Assembly (NCBI RefSeq): GCF_030463565.1
Contig: NC_134676.1
Coordinates: 1,118,501 to 1,182,500, forward strand
Reading direction: 5' to 3'
Length of the DNA stretch: 64,000 bases
Source: Pelecanus crispus
Lineage: Eukaryota; Chordata; Aves; Pelecaniformes; Pelecanidae
Shown: positions 50,901-62,148 of the stretch, in pieces
Layout: every line of letters starts with the position of its first letter
How positions within the stretch are numbered: position 1 is the first letter of the stretch
The notes under the pieces: generated by a model
The model's database searches: none
What the model saw: only the letters and a program-made list of their open reading frames with translations
Told to the model about the DNA's origin: nothing
Program-made: the position numbers and the translations under genes

Positions 50901-53900
50901 AGCTCCACTAGACACAGCTGCCCCAGTTACCGCTTTACCCACGCAAGGCGAATTTCCTGCGTACCTGGGAAGAAGGCCGGCTTTGGGCTCCCTCTGTGTG
51001 TTCCCCCCTACATCCCAGTTGTTCCCTGGATTCAAAATGCTTGAAAGCACGTGCAAAGCTGCGAGAGCTCCGACAGATTCCAAGCGTTGGTCACGCAAAT
51101 GGCTGATGTCTGCTATTCCGGACATTAATTTCATAAAATTAATCTAACACATCTTGAGGGAAATTAGTGCGTGCAGCTGCTATCATTTATCACAATTATT
51201 TTAAAAGCCCTAATCTAGCACTTCATCGGATTCTTCACATCCACTTGCGTGTCGAGCGCTGCAGGAGCGCCTTTGCCTGTGGAAACGTCGTAGGCTTTGG
51301 CCCGGGCGGCTCCGAGCAGGGGCAGCGAGCGGCTGGGGCGCGGGCAGGGAGCACGCTCCTGGTCCCACTGCCGTCTTCTAGGTTCCAGCAAGGCTGGTAG
51401 CCCAAATCAGGGCAAAACCTGCCCCAGTTTCCTATGAATCAACAAACCGAAGGGGAAAAAAAAAAAAAACCATTGAAAGCTATCAAAATGCTCTTCTATG
51501 AAGCCTGTAGCATGCAATTTGAATTTTGACTTTTCTTCTAGGGAAAAAAAAAAAATTATAACTAAATATGTCTTAAAAAGCTGTTGGTTTGAAAAAGCTG
51601 AAATAATCAGTTTTCCCTGAAAGAAAAAAAAAATACAGACAGGAAGCTATTTTGTGAATCTTTGATTAAAGCGAAGAAGCCTTTTGCAGCGATTTTCACT
51701 TTTTGGCAAGAATCTCCTGCTTATGTCCACTTTTTACGGCTTTTGATGCAAGGGAGAAATGCTCCCCTGCAGCAAGCGAAACGGCCGTGCCTGCTGCGGC
51801 CGGGAGGTGCACGCTGAGCAGAGGGGGCTGTTTCTGGGAAGCTCGAGCAAGCAGCCGCCGCTTGCGCAGGCGCTCGTGGGGAGATGGAAGGTGGAGGCTG
51901 AGCGCGGCGAGGGCTGATGCCGGAGCAGCCGCCGGCATCCGTGGACCGGGATTGGCGGTGGTTTGCTGATCGCGAGGTGCAGCTGCACGGTCGCGCTCCC
52001 TATTAATTCGTGCGGCTTGCTTCTGTCGTAGGAGTCTCGGGGCCCGTGGATTGAGCCAACAGACCATTGCCTGGCACATAACCGACGCCTCCGTTCAAGG
52101 CTATAAATATGTCAGGGTACAATAGTCCCTTATTACTGCGGAATGAAATGAAGATGTGATTGCAAATGTCATGCTTTGGATATTCAATCAGCACTTCCAA
52201 TATCATGCATAAACAATAAATTATCATATGATGTAATTTAATATAATTTTGCTTCCAGTACAGGAGGCAGAGGGGGAAAAAAAAAAAGGTATATTCGGAA
52301 ATTCAATCAAACAGCTTGATTCTTCAAAGGCACAAAGCACCTGAGAGTTTCCAATGACTCCTCATGTTAGCAGAGATTTTCCTCTAGATAAAGAACTCAT
52401 GATAATGAGCTGTGGGGCTGAATGGTTAAAACAATTATCCCCAAGAAATTCCCAGAGCTTTTTTCAACAAGTCAGAGCAGTTAAACCTGTCAGAAAAGAA
52501 ATAATTTGAACAATTTTTCATCGGAAAATATACTTTTGATGAAACTGAAATGGTTTAGGGGAACATTGCACTTTTTGTAAAATTTTCAGTGAAAGAATTT
52601 TGAAAGGATTCACAAACAAAATGGAAAATTACCTTTCCAATTGATTTTAGGATAGTATTTTGTACTGTCTAAAACAATGTATAATGGTCAAAACGCTTCA
52701 TTTCCATAAGGTGATGTTGAAATTTTCAAACCGAAGTATTTGGGAGTTTCCATGGCAGAAAGATTTTTAGTATTTGGATTTTCCTGATTCAATACAAAGC
52801 CAAATTTTGCCATGGAGGAATTCCTCTAAAGGCAAAAGTGTCGCTTTTCTGGATGCACTTAATTATTACGGTGTTGTGCTGCCTGCAACTTCGTCCACGT
52901 GTTGTGGGAGTCAGGGCTTGATGCTCTGAAGGCAGGCACAAGGTGGGCTACTGTTACGTGATTGCTGAACCCCACTCTGCAAGTACCCTTAGGAAAAATG
53001 AAAAAATCTGCATTGCTAGTATGTTTTTTATTAAAAAAAAAAAAAAATCAGGAAAGACTTTAGAAACAGCTGATGTTGCTTCTTTAGGTTTCTGCCCAAA
53101 GGAGCGCGGAGGCGTGGATGTTTTGTCAAGCTGGGCAGGAGCCCCAGTGCCCTCGGTGGGGCTCCGTACCCCGGCAAGCGCTGTCCCGTACCGGTGAGCT
53201 AGCAGATCGCTTTCGGTTACGCCGCTGGCTCTCCGGATCACTTCTCGGTGCTCATACTGGATTGCCAGTTCTGAGTCCCTCTTGGTCTGGCTTGTGCCAA
53301 CATGTTATTTGCATTACTGACGTGTTCCATGTGGAAATGAACGGTTTCTTCTGAAATCGGCGCGAACGTATAGAGTCTAGAAAAAATAGTACAAAAATGA
53401 AACCAAACTGGATGCTTCCAAGCTGTGTAATTGCAGAACAAGATGCTAATGTTCCTCAAATACGCAGGCTTTTGCCTAAATGACATGCTTTGTGGGAGTA
53501 ACTAATTTGTATTTAATTATTATCTAACTTGTGAAGAAATGTTCTGAAGAAGTCGTATCTTCAGCATAAGTCTTTCAACTTTTTTCTCTAAGATAAATTT
53601 CTTATTTAGACTCGCAGCATTTTGTATTTGGTATGATAACACCAACAGGAGACTCCTTAGCAAAAGCCACTGCTTACAATTTTTGCCTTTAAGGCTATCT
53701 CATAATTATGTATTTAACTAATCAACACTCCAGAACTTCCAGATGCAACAGATACAGGGTTTGTGAATGATTTCCCTATATACATCTTCATTTTCTAGCG
53801 GCAGCTGTAATTTATGGGATCCCACGCGGAATAGCAGGGCTAATGACGGGCAAATGTGTTTTTACAGTTGTACCGGATGCAAATGCTGGTGTGTGGGGAA

Positions 53901-54194
53901 GGGGATGCAAACAGGTGACTTCTGAGCATCAAAGCTCCTGCCTCTTGTCCGTAAGTGCTCCCAAATCCTGGGTTGGTGAAGCAGAGCTCCAGAGTTGTTC
54001 AGAGCAAAACTCCTGCCCCTGTTTTGATGTAGGCGAGGTGGGGCTCGCCTGTGTTGAACTGGCAGAGGGCTGCCTGTCCGCACCGCGGCGGGGTGCTCCG
54101 TGGGTGACTGAGCCCTCATTCCTCGGAAGAGCGGCTGGTTTTGGTGATGATGTTCCTGGAAGAGCAGAGGACGCCTTGTTTATCATTTTTGCCT
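47913..54194. other. Intergenic; possible conserved non-coding blocks
   Basis: No gene or mobile element was recognised in these 6.3 kb. GC-rich patches (48.2-48.5, 49.6-50.1, 51.7-52.0 kb) alternate with AT-rich stretches (48.95-49.15, 50.76-50.85, 52.0-52.8, 53.4-53.8 kb). There are simple A runs near 51.46, 51.55, 51.63 and 53.03 kb and CA/TA-rich repeats near 48.98-49.04 kb. Open frames up to about 130 codons lack domains. Confidence 0.5.
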
Positions 54195-54199
54195 GCGGT

Positions 54200-54766
54200 T
54201 GTACTGGGTTTGGCTGGGATAGAGTTAGTTTTCTTCACAGTAGCTGATACGACGCTGTGTTTTGCATTTGTGACCAGAGCGGTGTTGAGAGCCCAGGGAT
54301 GCCTTAGCTCTTGCTGCGCAGTGCTTGCACGGCGTCAAGGTCTCCTCTGCTCCTCGCCCTGCCCCGCCAGCGAGCGGGCTGGGGGCACCAGGGGCTGGCA
54401 GGGGACACAGCCGACCCCACTGGCCCAGGGCTACCCCCGACCGTGCGGCAGCGCAGCAATAACAGCTGGGGAAGCAGGAGGAAGGGGACGTGCGGAGCGA
54501 TGGCGTTTGCCTTCCCCCGTCGGCGTGAGGCGTGGGCAGCCCTGCTGTCCTGGGGGTGGCGGGACGCCGGCCCCCATGGGGAGGAGAGAAGGAATTCCTC
54601 CTTCTGCTTCGCTTGCGCGCGCAGCTCGCGCTTCACCTGCGAAACTGCCTTTATCTCAACGCCCCAGGTTTGCGCTTTTACCCCTCTGATTCTCCCCCAT
54701 CCCGCTGCGGGGGAGCGAGCGAGCGGCTGGGGGGGCTGTGCTGCCCACCGGGGTGAACCCACAACA
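54200..54766 (+). mobile_element. Solo LTR, ERVL-like, plus strand
   Basis: The block starts TGTACTGGGTTTGGCTGGGA and ends GGGTGAACCCACAACA, the TG...CA pattern of a bird ERVL-type LTR. Inner landmarks include CAGCAATAACAGCTGGGGAA, in place of the usual TATA-like AATAAA box, and TGCCTTTATCTCAACGCCC near the polyadenylation region. Flanks are GCGGT (54,195-54,199) and GCTGT (54,767-54,771), a 5-bp duplication with one mismatch. No internal retroviral genes are present. It is of a different LTR family from the 44.4 kb copy. Open frames across it (up to 266 codons) are spurious. Confidence 0.88.
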
Positions 54767-54889
54767 GCTGTCCCAGTGAGACTTGGGACATGGCATGGAG
54801 ACAGAGAGAGGAAGGAGGGAAACGCTCTCCATGGTCTGTTTGCAGCTGATGTAAAGCCAGGGGAGATGCCTGGCTCCATGCTCCAAGTA

Positions 54890-55315
54890 ACTGGTGATAG
54901 GATGAGAGGAAACAGCCTCAGGTTGTGCCAGGGGAGGTTTAGATTGGATATTGGAGAAATTCTTCACGGAAAGGGTGGTCGAGCACTGGACCAGGCTGCC
55001 CAGAGAGGTGGGGGAGTCCCCAGCCCTGGAGGGGTTCAAAAAGTGGGCAGAGGTGGCACTTTGGGCCATGGTTTAGTGGGCATGGGGGTGTTGGGTTGGT
55101 GGTTGGGCTGATGATCTTAGAGGTCCCTTCCAATCTTAATGATTCCTAATTTTACTTTTGTTAAAAAAATAATCCAGCCAGCAAGCCAGGAAACATGAAA
55201 TTAATTATTACTCTCCCCTTAATTGGTTTATTGGTGGACTTGGTAGTATAGGTTAATGGTTGGACTGGATGGCCTTGAAGGTCTTTTCCAACCTAAATGA
55301 TTTTATGATTCTGTG
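54890..55315 (+). mobile_element. CR1 fragment with two successive 3' tails (copy B), plus strand
   Basis: The copy starts near 54,890 within ORF2 (GTGATAGGATGAGAGGAAAC) and runs through CAGCCCTGGAGGGGTTCAAA to a first tail ending about 55,147. A spacer at about 55,148-55,217 contains AATCCAGCCAGCAAGCCAGG. The second tail (TTAATTGGTTTATTGG to TTTTATGATTCTGTG) ends it. It is the same arrangement as copy A, with a different 5' truncation point. Confidence 0.88.
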
Positions 55316-55663
55316 CTGTGCTGCACCCTTTGCACAGCCCAGTGCTCAGCCCAAGGACCTCTCACCCCACGAATGCTGGTTTTGCAACACGAAAGGCTGG
55401 GGAAGATGAATTTCCAGGACCTCTTCTATCTGCAGTGACTATTAGCCGCAGAGTTTGTTGGTGCTTATAAAAATAATATCATTGTATGTACTAAAGAGCA
55501 TGTAAATGCTTAAGTTAAAACTGATTTCTGCTGGAAACGTTCACAATTTCTTTTGTTAAATCTACTGGGCCTTTCTATACAGTGGTATGCAACCAACATA
55601 ACCAAATACAGAAGATGGAAAATAGCATCTAGTGCAGAGGGAAATTGAGTTTCTTCAGTTCCC

Positions 55664-55687
55664 ATGATGATGATGATGATGATGATA
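55664..55687. repeat. (ATG)n microsatellite
   Basis: About eight ATG/GAT trinucleotide units. Confidence 0.92.
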
Positions 55688-57570
55688 ACACGTGATGTGA
55701 ACTTTCCTGACAGCCCTGGATTTACAGAGAGGCAGGTATCATCCTGGAGGAGCTGCCAGGGAAGCCTACCTGCCTGATCCTGCAAAGTGAGAATCTACTG
55801 CTGGGAGCTGTGCCGAGGGCCGCCAGCTCTGCTGACCCTGCCTCGGGAAATCCCTTTTCTTGCTAGAACCTGGTTTTCTTGGAAAGCCTCAGCAATAGAT
55901 TTTCACTCATGAACCCCCAAATCATCAACACAAATGATCTGGGCCCATCTGCGCTGTGTCGGTTTATAGATGAGTATCTGTGCATTAAGATATCAGCCTA
56001 ACGCCCGGATGCAGTTTGTTTTCAAGTGGGAATTCTTCAGGAGTTTTATCTTTGAAAATCCCAGTCCCACAATTTCCCAAATTTTCCCTTCAGAACAGAT
56101 CCACCTGTGGTATGTTTTGCAAATGCTCAGAGTTTAAAATAGCGCTTGGTCTCCGTTAAGGTTCCTGTCATGCTAAGTACTGACCTATATTGCAAATTAT
56201 GAAGGCTTTTGTTTTCTTAAATAGCTGGCCGCTAGAGAAATTCAGGTTGGAGTGAGCAAGAGTCGTGTTGGTTTAACTCCAGTAGAGCAGTCATGTGTAA
56301 TGTAATAATACTGTATTATTAACACTGGGGGAAATTTTCAGCTTTCAGCGTCTTGACAAAAAAACAGACATTAATAATTGCTCGGTGACTTTTTCTAACC
56401 TTTGCAACATGTGTTTTACTCACCAAGACCACTACCTCTCCACTCTGCAGTCTCAGGCAGTGAAACAGAGAGATTATAAGTACAACATTCAGTGGGAAAA
56501 TGTCTTTTTTCCTTTTTTCTTTTTTCCCCTGAAGTGAACTTTTAGGAAATATTTATTTATTTATTATCACATTTTTAATCTTTCGCTCTTTTATTTTTGC
56601 ATGGTTTTTATCTTTGTAAGTCCAAAGTCCTGTGTGGTAATGTGGGTATCGAGGTAAGCGCAGACATGGGATGACCATCCGATCATCGATCAGATCACCA
56701 AGACGCAGACAGGCCTTGTGTCCTGCGAAAAGTGAAGTTTAAATAGCCAAACCCATGCAGAATCAACCCAACCGTGGGACTGGCTGTCCACCCTGGCTCT
56801 CCTCCCTGGCCCACCTTGCACGCTGGGCTCTTAAAAGCAGTTTGCACTTGGGTACAAAAATCGATGATTACAAAAGTCTAATGTCTTGGGGCTGCTTCTT
56901 GAGCCAGAAGGGGTCAATGTGACACAGTCCCACTGATGGACAGAGTCTCTGTCCTAGGGCTGGGAAGGGGCGTATGACTTAACGATAAGGAAACCTGGAG
57001 ACTAAAAAGTTGTCCGTGAGAGAAAACAAAAAAAAAAAGTAGTTTTGGAAAAGGATGGTTTAGCACTGAAAAATAAAAGTTTTAGTGGGAAGTTCTCATC
57101 CTGCTCTGCTCAGAGCAGAAACACTCTTCTGTGAAGGATATTACAGTTATGACTATTATTGTACTGCTTCATTTATGAGGCGTTTGGCAATAATTCTTGG
57201 TTATATTCAGTCTTTACACCATCAAGAAATGATAAGGGTTGTGTTCTCTCCTTGAAAAATTGTGAGTAGTGGCAACTCGAGAAGGAACAAGAAGAAACTT
57301 CTTACAACTGGCAGATAGCAGGAGGAGGAGATGATGTAGCAGGAGAAGAACAACTTAGGATTTTTGAGTAGCTAACTTTTAATGTGAAAGCAGCAAGTAA
57401 CTCTTTTTAAAACTAACGCCTGTGCATTTTATTAATTTTCTTAATAGAAAATGATGTTTTTTGCCCTATTTGCCCCTCCTCAACTATCTGTCCTAGTTGC
57501 TGAGTACCCCTTGGTTACACTGCAGCCTGCCAAGACATGCTGAAGGGGTTGAGTAGACCATGGCCACCGA
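55688..57570. other. Intergenic, AT-rich, no gene seen
   Basis: Non-repetitive AT-rich sequence without open frames of note and without mobile elements. Such repeat-poor stretches in gene deserts may be conserved non-coding elements, but alignment would be needed to tell. Confidence 0.5.
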
Positions 57571-57938
57571 TCATAGAATCATAGAATCGTTTAGGTTGGA
57601 AAAGCCCTTTAAGATCATCCAGTCCAACCATTAACCTACACTGCCAAGTCCACACTAAACCAATCAAGGGTAGACCAGACTAAACCATGTCCCCAAGTGC
57701 CACCTCTGCCCGTTTTTTGAACACTTCCAGGGATGGGGACTCCCCCACCTCTCTGGGCAGCCTGTTCCAATGCTTGACTACCCTTTCCGTGAAGAAATTT
57801 TTCCTAATTTCCAACCTAAACCTCCCCTGGTGCAGTTTAAGCCCATTTCCTCTCGTCCTATCGCTAACTACTTGGGAGAAGAGACCAACACCCACCTCAC
57901 TACAACCTCCTTTCAGGGAGTTGTAGAGAGCGATAAGA
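57571..57938 (-). mobile_element. CR1 3' fragment, minus strand
   Basis: The copy runs from TCATAGAATCATAGAATCG to AGAGCGATAAGATG near 57,938. The minus-strand frame shows the C-terminal end of ORF2 ([19 protein letters not shown], then [20 protein letters not shown]). It is 5'-truncated. The part upstream on the minus strand (57.94-58.08 kb) is unrelated sequence read through in frame. Confidence 0.93.
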
Positions 57939-60896
57939 TGTTGCACTGTGGGACTCCAAGCCCCCTCTCCTGTGCTTGCTTGCAGCTGGGTTTGCTCTGC
58001 ATGGCTACGAGGTCTCTGCCGACCTTCGTTGTCTTGGATGTAGGACCACGCGCCGGCTGTCCGCATGGCCGGGGCCACTCACAGCACCTTGAGTGCCGTG
58101 CCTTGCCCAGGTACGCTGCGCCGGTGCTCCCCCTCCCATCCTTCCCTTATTACTCGCTTAAAAGCTGTTGGCATTTCAGATGAAATAGATTTCAAAGGGA
58201 TGTTTGACAGAGGAAAGTACTTAACCTGGAGAGGTGAGGAGAACTGAGCGGATGAAGGAGGGACTGGAGAGAGGAAAAAGTAATTATGTGTGAGCACATA
58301 TGTGGAATATTTCCCAAAGTGCTTTAACCTGGGGAAATTTTTTCCTGAAGGGGATGGTGCTAAATCAAAGAAAAAGGGGGATTCGTAATTGTGGCTTTAA
58401 TTTGTGGACTATTTTGAGATCTGACAGGATCTATTTGGAGATCTAAAATATGTATTTTATCAGCCCATTTTTCTGAAGAGCTAGACCTTGCTTGCAACTG
58501 TAAGTAATCTGTATTACAACTCCCAGTGAAACGCATTTCATACATCATTTTAGTTCACTGTGTGACTCTAGCTAGTGCCTTGTGCTAAACTATGTTCTTC
58601 ACAATCAGGTGATATGGTATTTATAGTCTAAACCAACGAGCAATAGCTTGGGAAAACACATTCTCTGAAGGCTCCCAGGGCAGATTCGGCACGTATTTCC
58701 GCAGTGAATTGTACTTACATCGCCCCGGTTCTTTCCCCATCTCTTGCCAGACAGCGTTAAGGAGCTGTTGACCCCTCTGATGCTGCTCCCAAAGCCAATG
58801 TGGCTGTGGCGATGCCCCGTGTCCTCCCAACCCCACCTCGGGGAAGCCGCTACCATGTGTCTCCAGCGAGAGCCTGGAGGACGGAGAGGAGAAAACGGGC
58901 ATCAGGATTGCGTTGAGAGGGGTTGCCCGTGTCGGGGCCCAGGAGAGGTGCCAAGGGGTGGAGGATGTGTGTGGACATGACATGGGACAGCATTTGTCCT
59001 GGCGCAGACCACAACCCCAGCAGACGGATGGCTTCAGGCGGCTCAAGTGAGCAAGTGGAGGCAGTGGCGCACGGCAGTTTGACCCGGTAGCTGGGAATCC
59101 ATCACAGCCTGGACACGAGGAGTCAACCACGTCACGAGCAACGGTGAAGGGCAAAGGCACCGGGCATTCGATGCGCAACAGCCGTTGTGCTTCTTCCCGC
59201 AGCAGCTACAGCGCCCGCGCCGCAACAGCCTGGGACCGTGGTCATGGCGCTTCTGAACTCGGCGCTCTTTCAGCATCTAACACTTCATCTGTGTTAATAC
59301 TTCTTTTTTTTTAATACGGAACCACTCTTTTTTCAAGTTCATCTTTCTTACGTGTGTTATGTGCACATGCACGCGTTTTGGATCAGCTGTATGCGCTGTG
59401 CACAGATATGCGGGTTGCTTAAAAATTTATTTGATCTAAGAATTTTTTTTTCCTCTGACAAGTCCTCCTGGCTCTGGTTTTCAGCGGTGGAAAAAGCCAG
59501 CTCTAGCCCAGGAGACCTGGAAGAGTGAGACATCTCTGGTGTACTCCAGACTGGGAAGAAATCGAGATGTCATTTTAAAGCCATGCATCATTCCCTGAAA
59601 ATAAGCTTGCATGTTTTACATAAGAATTGCATAATTACTTTCTACCTCTGCACAAGGCTAGTTCCTTTGCATCTCATAATACCAGGAGTTTTTAATAGAC
59701 ATCTTAAAGACTCCGTTATCTTTGGCAGCATCCTGGCAGCTTGGCACGAGCGCAAGCTGTAACAATGACACCAGCTCCCTTTTTTCCCCCCCTTAGACAC
59801 CGTGTTACCGAGAATACATGGAAATCTGGCAGAAGTCGGCGTTTTCCTCCCGGGTGTGCCTTTCACACCCGCTGCCCGTGTGCGGGAGGCTGCCGGCCGG
59901 CCGGGGCGAGCTGTCGCACCCCGGGGGGAGGAATGATGATGTCCTGGGTGCCCGGGGACCGGGGGTGCCTCTGCCCCCGTTATGAGCAGGCAGAGGTGCA
60001 TTTACCTCCCAGACCTGAGAAATGTGCGTTGGCCAGAGACAACCAAGGGCCGTCTGACTGGGCGTGTATGTGACCGGCAAGCCAGATCGCTGGGTCTCAT
60101 TAGGATTTTGTGTGTGTTATTTTGGCCTGCAGTTTGCTTTAGCTCTCTCTTTCTAGTATTTTTTACACCACGTAATGCTGGGAGCCACTCCTTGTCTCGG
60201 ATGGATCCACGTGGCTTGTTTCCAAAACACTTGCAATATTCCCTTAAGGCAGCAGGGGAAAAGGTGGGCTTTCAAAATGGAGTTTATGGGGAAAATCCTC
60301 CTCCTGGCAATTGGTTTCACTGACTTTGTCCCCCCTGATCTGCAGCGGTGAAGGCTATGGCTGTACCTTGGCAATTGTTTCGTCGGCTGTTGAGTTTCCA
60401 TGGCTGGTGCTGTTCACTGGGGTGGCTTTTGCTTTGTCGTTTTGCAGGGGCTGGTTTTGGTTATCAAGGTCTGGTGGTGTCCTGGGAACTGCCGACGTTT
60501 GAGCAAGCTGTCCCAGGCACCATGACTGCAGGATGAACAGCTAGGTGATCTGAATATTGCTTTAAACAGTAATATTACTTACTGAATATTACTTTAAATA
60601 GACTGCCCGCAGGGGCTGTTCTGCTGGGTTTGTGCGGGCATGGGCAAACCCAACATTTCTGCAGAGCTGAGTGCGGTTGGGTTAGAGGAGCTCATGGCAC
60701 CCATGGCATTGGTTACAGCCCCAGCAGCAGCTCGCCTTGCCCCCGCATCCCCCGGGCCCCTCGGCACCGCGGTGTCCCCAGTGTAGGGCACTCTGTAGCC
60801 CATGGACAGCGTGAGCACGGCCGGGCCAGCACCGTCTGCCCAAAGCGCTGACGGGTATGCGGAGCTCCGGCAGCTCAGGTGCCTGCGGTTACTTTA
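57939..60896. other. Intergenic, nothing recognised
   Basis: Mixed sequence with no recognised gene or repeat family. The longest frame is 58,621-59,178 on the minus strand (185 codons), without domains or coding character. Confidence 0.5.
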
Positions 60897-62148
60897 TCAT
60901 AGAATCATCGAATCATAGAATCGTTTAGGTTGGAAAAGCCCTTTAAGATCATCCAGTCCAACCATTAACCTACACTACCAAGCCCACACTAAACCAGTCA
61001 AGGGTAGACCAGACTGAACCATGTCCCCAGGTGCCACCTCTGCCCGTTTTTTGAACGCTTCCAGGGATGGGGACTCCACCACCTCTCTGGGCAGCCTGGT
61101 CCAATGCTTGACCACCCTTTCCGTCAAGAAATTTTTCCTAATTTCCAACCTAAACCTCCCCTGGCGCAGCTTGAGCCCATTTCCTCTCATCCTATCACTA
61201 ACTACATGGGAGAAGAGCCCAACACCCCCCTCCCTGCCCCCTCCTGTCAGGCAGTTGTAGAGAGCGATCAGGTCTCCCCTCAGCCTCCTCTTCTCCAGGC
61301 TGAACACCCCCAGCTCCCTCAGCCGCTCCCCACCAGCCCTGTGCTCCAGACCCTGCCCCAGCTCCGCTGCCCTTCTCTGGACATGCTCCAGCACCCCAAT
61401 GTCCTTCTTGTGCTGAGGGGCCCAAAACTGGGCACAGCATTCCAGGTGCGGCCTCACCAGCGCCGAGCACAGGGGCACGATCCCTGCCCTGCTCCTGCTG
61501 GCCACACTGTTCCTGACACAAGCCAGGATGCTGTTGGCCTTCTTGGCCACCTGGGCACACTGCTGGCTCATGTTCAGCCGCTGTCAACCAGCACCCCCAG
61601 GTCCTTTTCGGCCGGGCAGCTTCCCAGCCACTCTTCCCCAAGCCTGTAGCGTTGCATGGGGTTGTTGTGACCCAAGTGCAGGACCCGGCACTTGCCCTTG
61701 TTAAACCTCATCCAGTTGGCCTCGGCCCATCGATCCAGCCTGTCCAGGTCCCTCTGCAGGGCCATCCTACCCTCCAGCAGATCGACACTCCCACCCAACT
61801 TGGTGTCATCTGCAAACTTACTGAGGGTGCACTCAATCCCCTCACCCAGATCATTGATAAAGATATTAACCAAGGCTGGCCCCAAAACAGAGCCCTGGGG
61901 AACACCGCTCGTGACTGGCTGCCAACTGCACTTAACTCCATTCACCACTACTCTCCGGGCTCGGCCACCCAACCAGTTTCTTACCCAGCGAAGACTACGC
62001 CCGTCCAAGCCATGAGCTGCCAGCTTCCCAAGGAGAATACTGTGGGAGACGGTGTCAAAAGCTTTGCTAAAGTCCAGGTAAATGACATCCACAGCCTTTC
62101 CATCATCCACCAGGCGGGTCACCAGGTCATAAAAGGAGATCAGATTTC
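60897..62148 (-). mobile_element. CR1 LINE with partial reverse transcriptase, minus strand, 1.25 kb
   Basis: This is the longest CR1 copy here. On the minus strand it reads the RT domain from [16 protein letters not shown] and [18 protein letters not shown], then [19 protein letters not shown], the catalytic FADD (61,805-61,816) and LGVLVDSG. After a frame break near 61,571-61,575 the C-terminal ORF2 segment continues ([18 protein letters not shown]). The 3' tail ends at AGAATCATCGAATCATAGAA. The endonuclease domain, the finger region and ORF1 are missing by 5' truncation, so it cannot move by itself. It appears little diverged. Confidence 0.95.

Noticed and set aside
54311..55111. 266-codon plus-strand frame
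   Set aside because: It spans a solo LTR and a CR1 copy and has no retroviral or host domain.
61021..61649. Plus-strand frames over the 61-62 kb CR1
   Set aside because: They are antisense to CR1 ORF2; the sense-strand RT motifs show the true reading direction.
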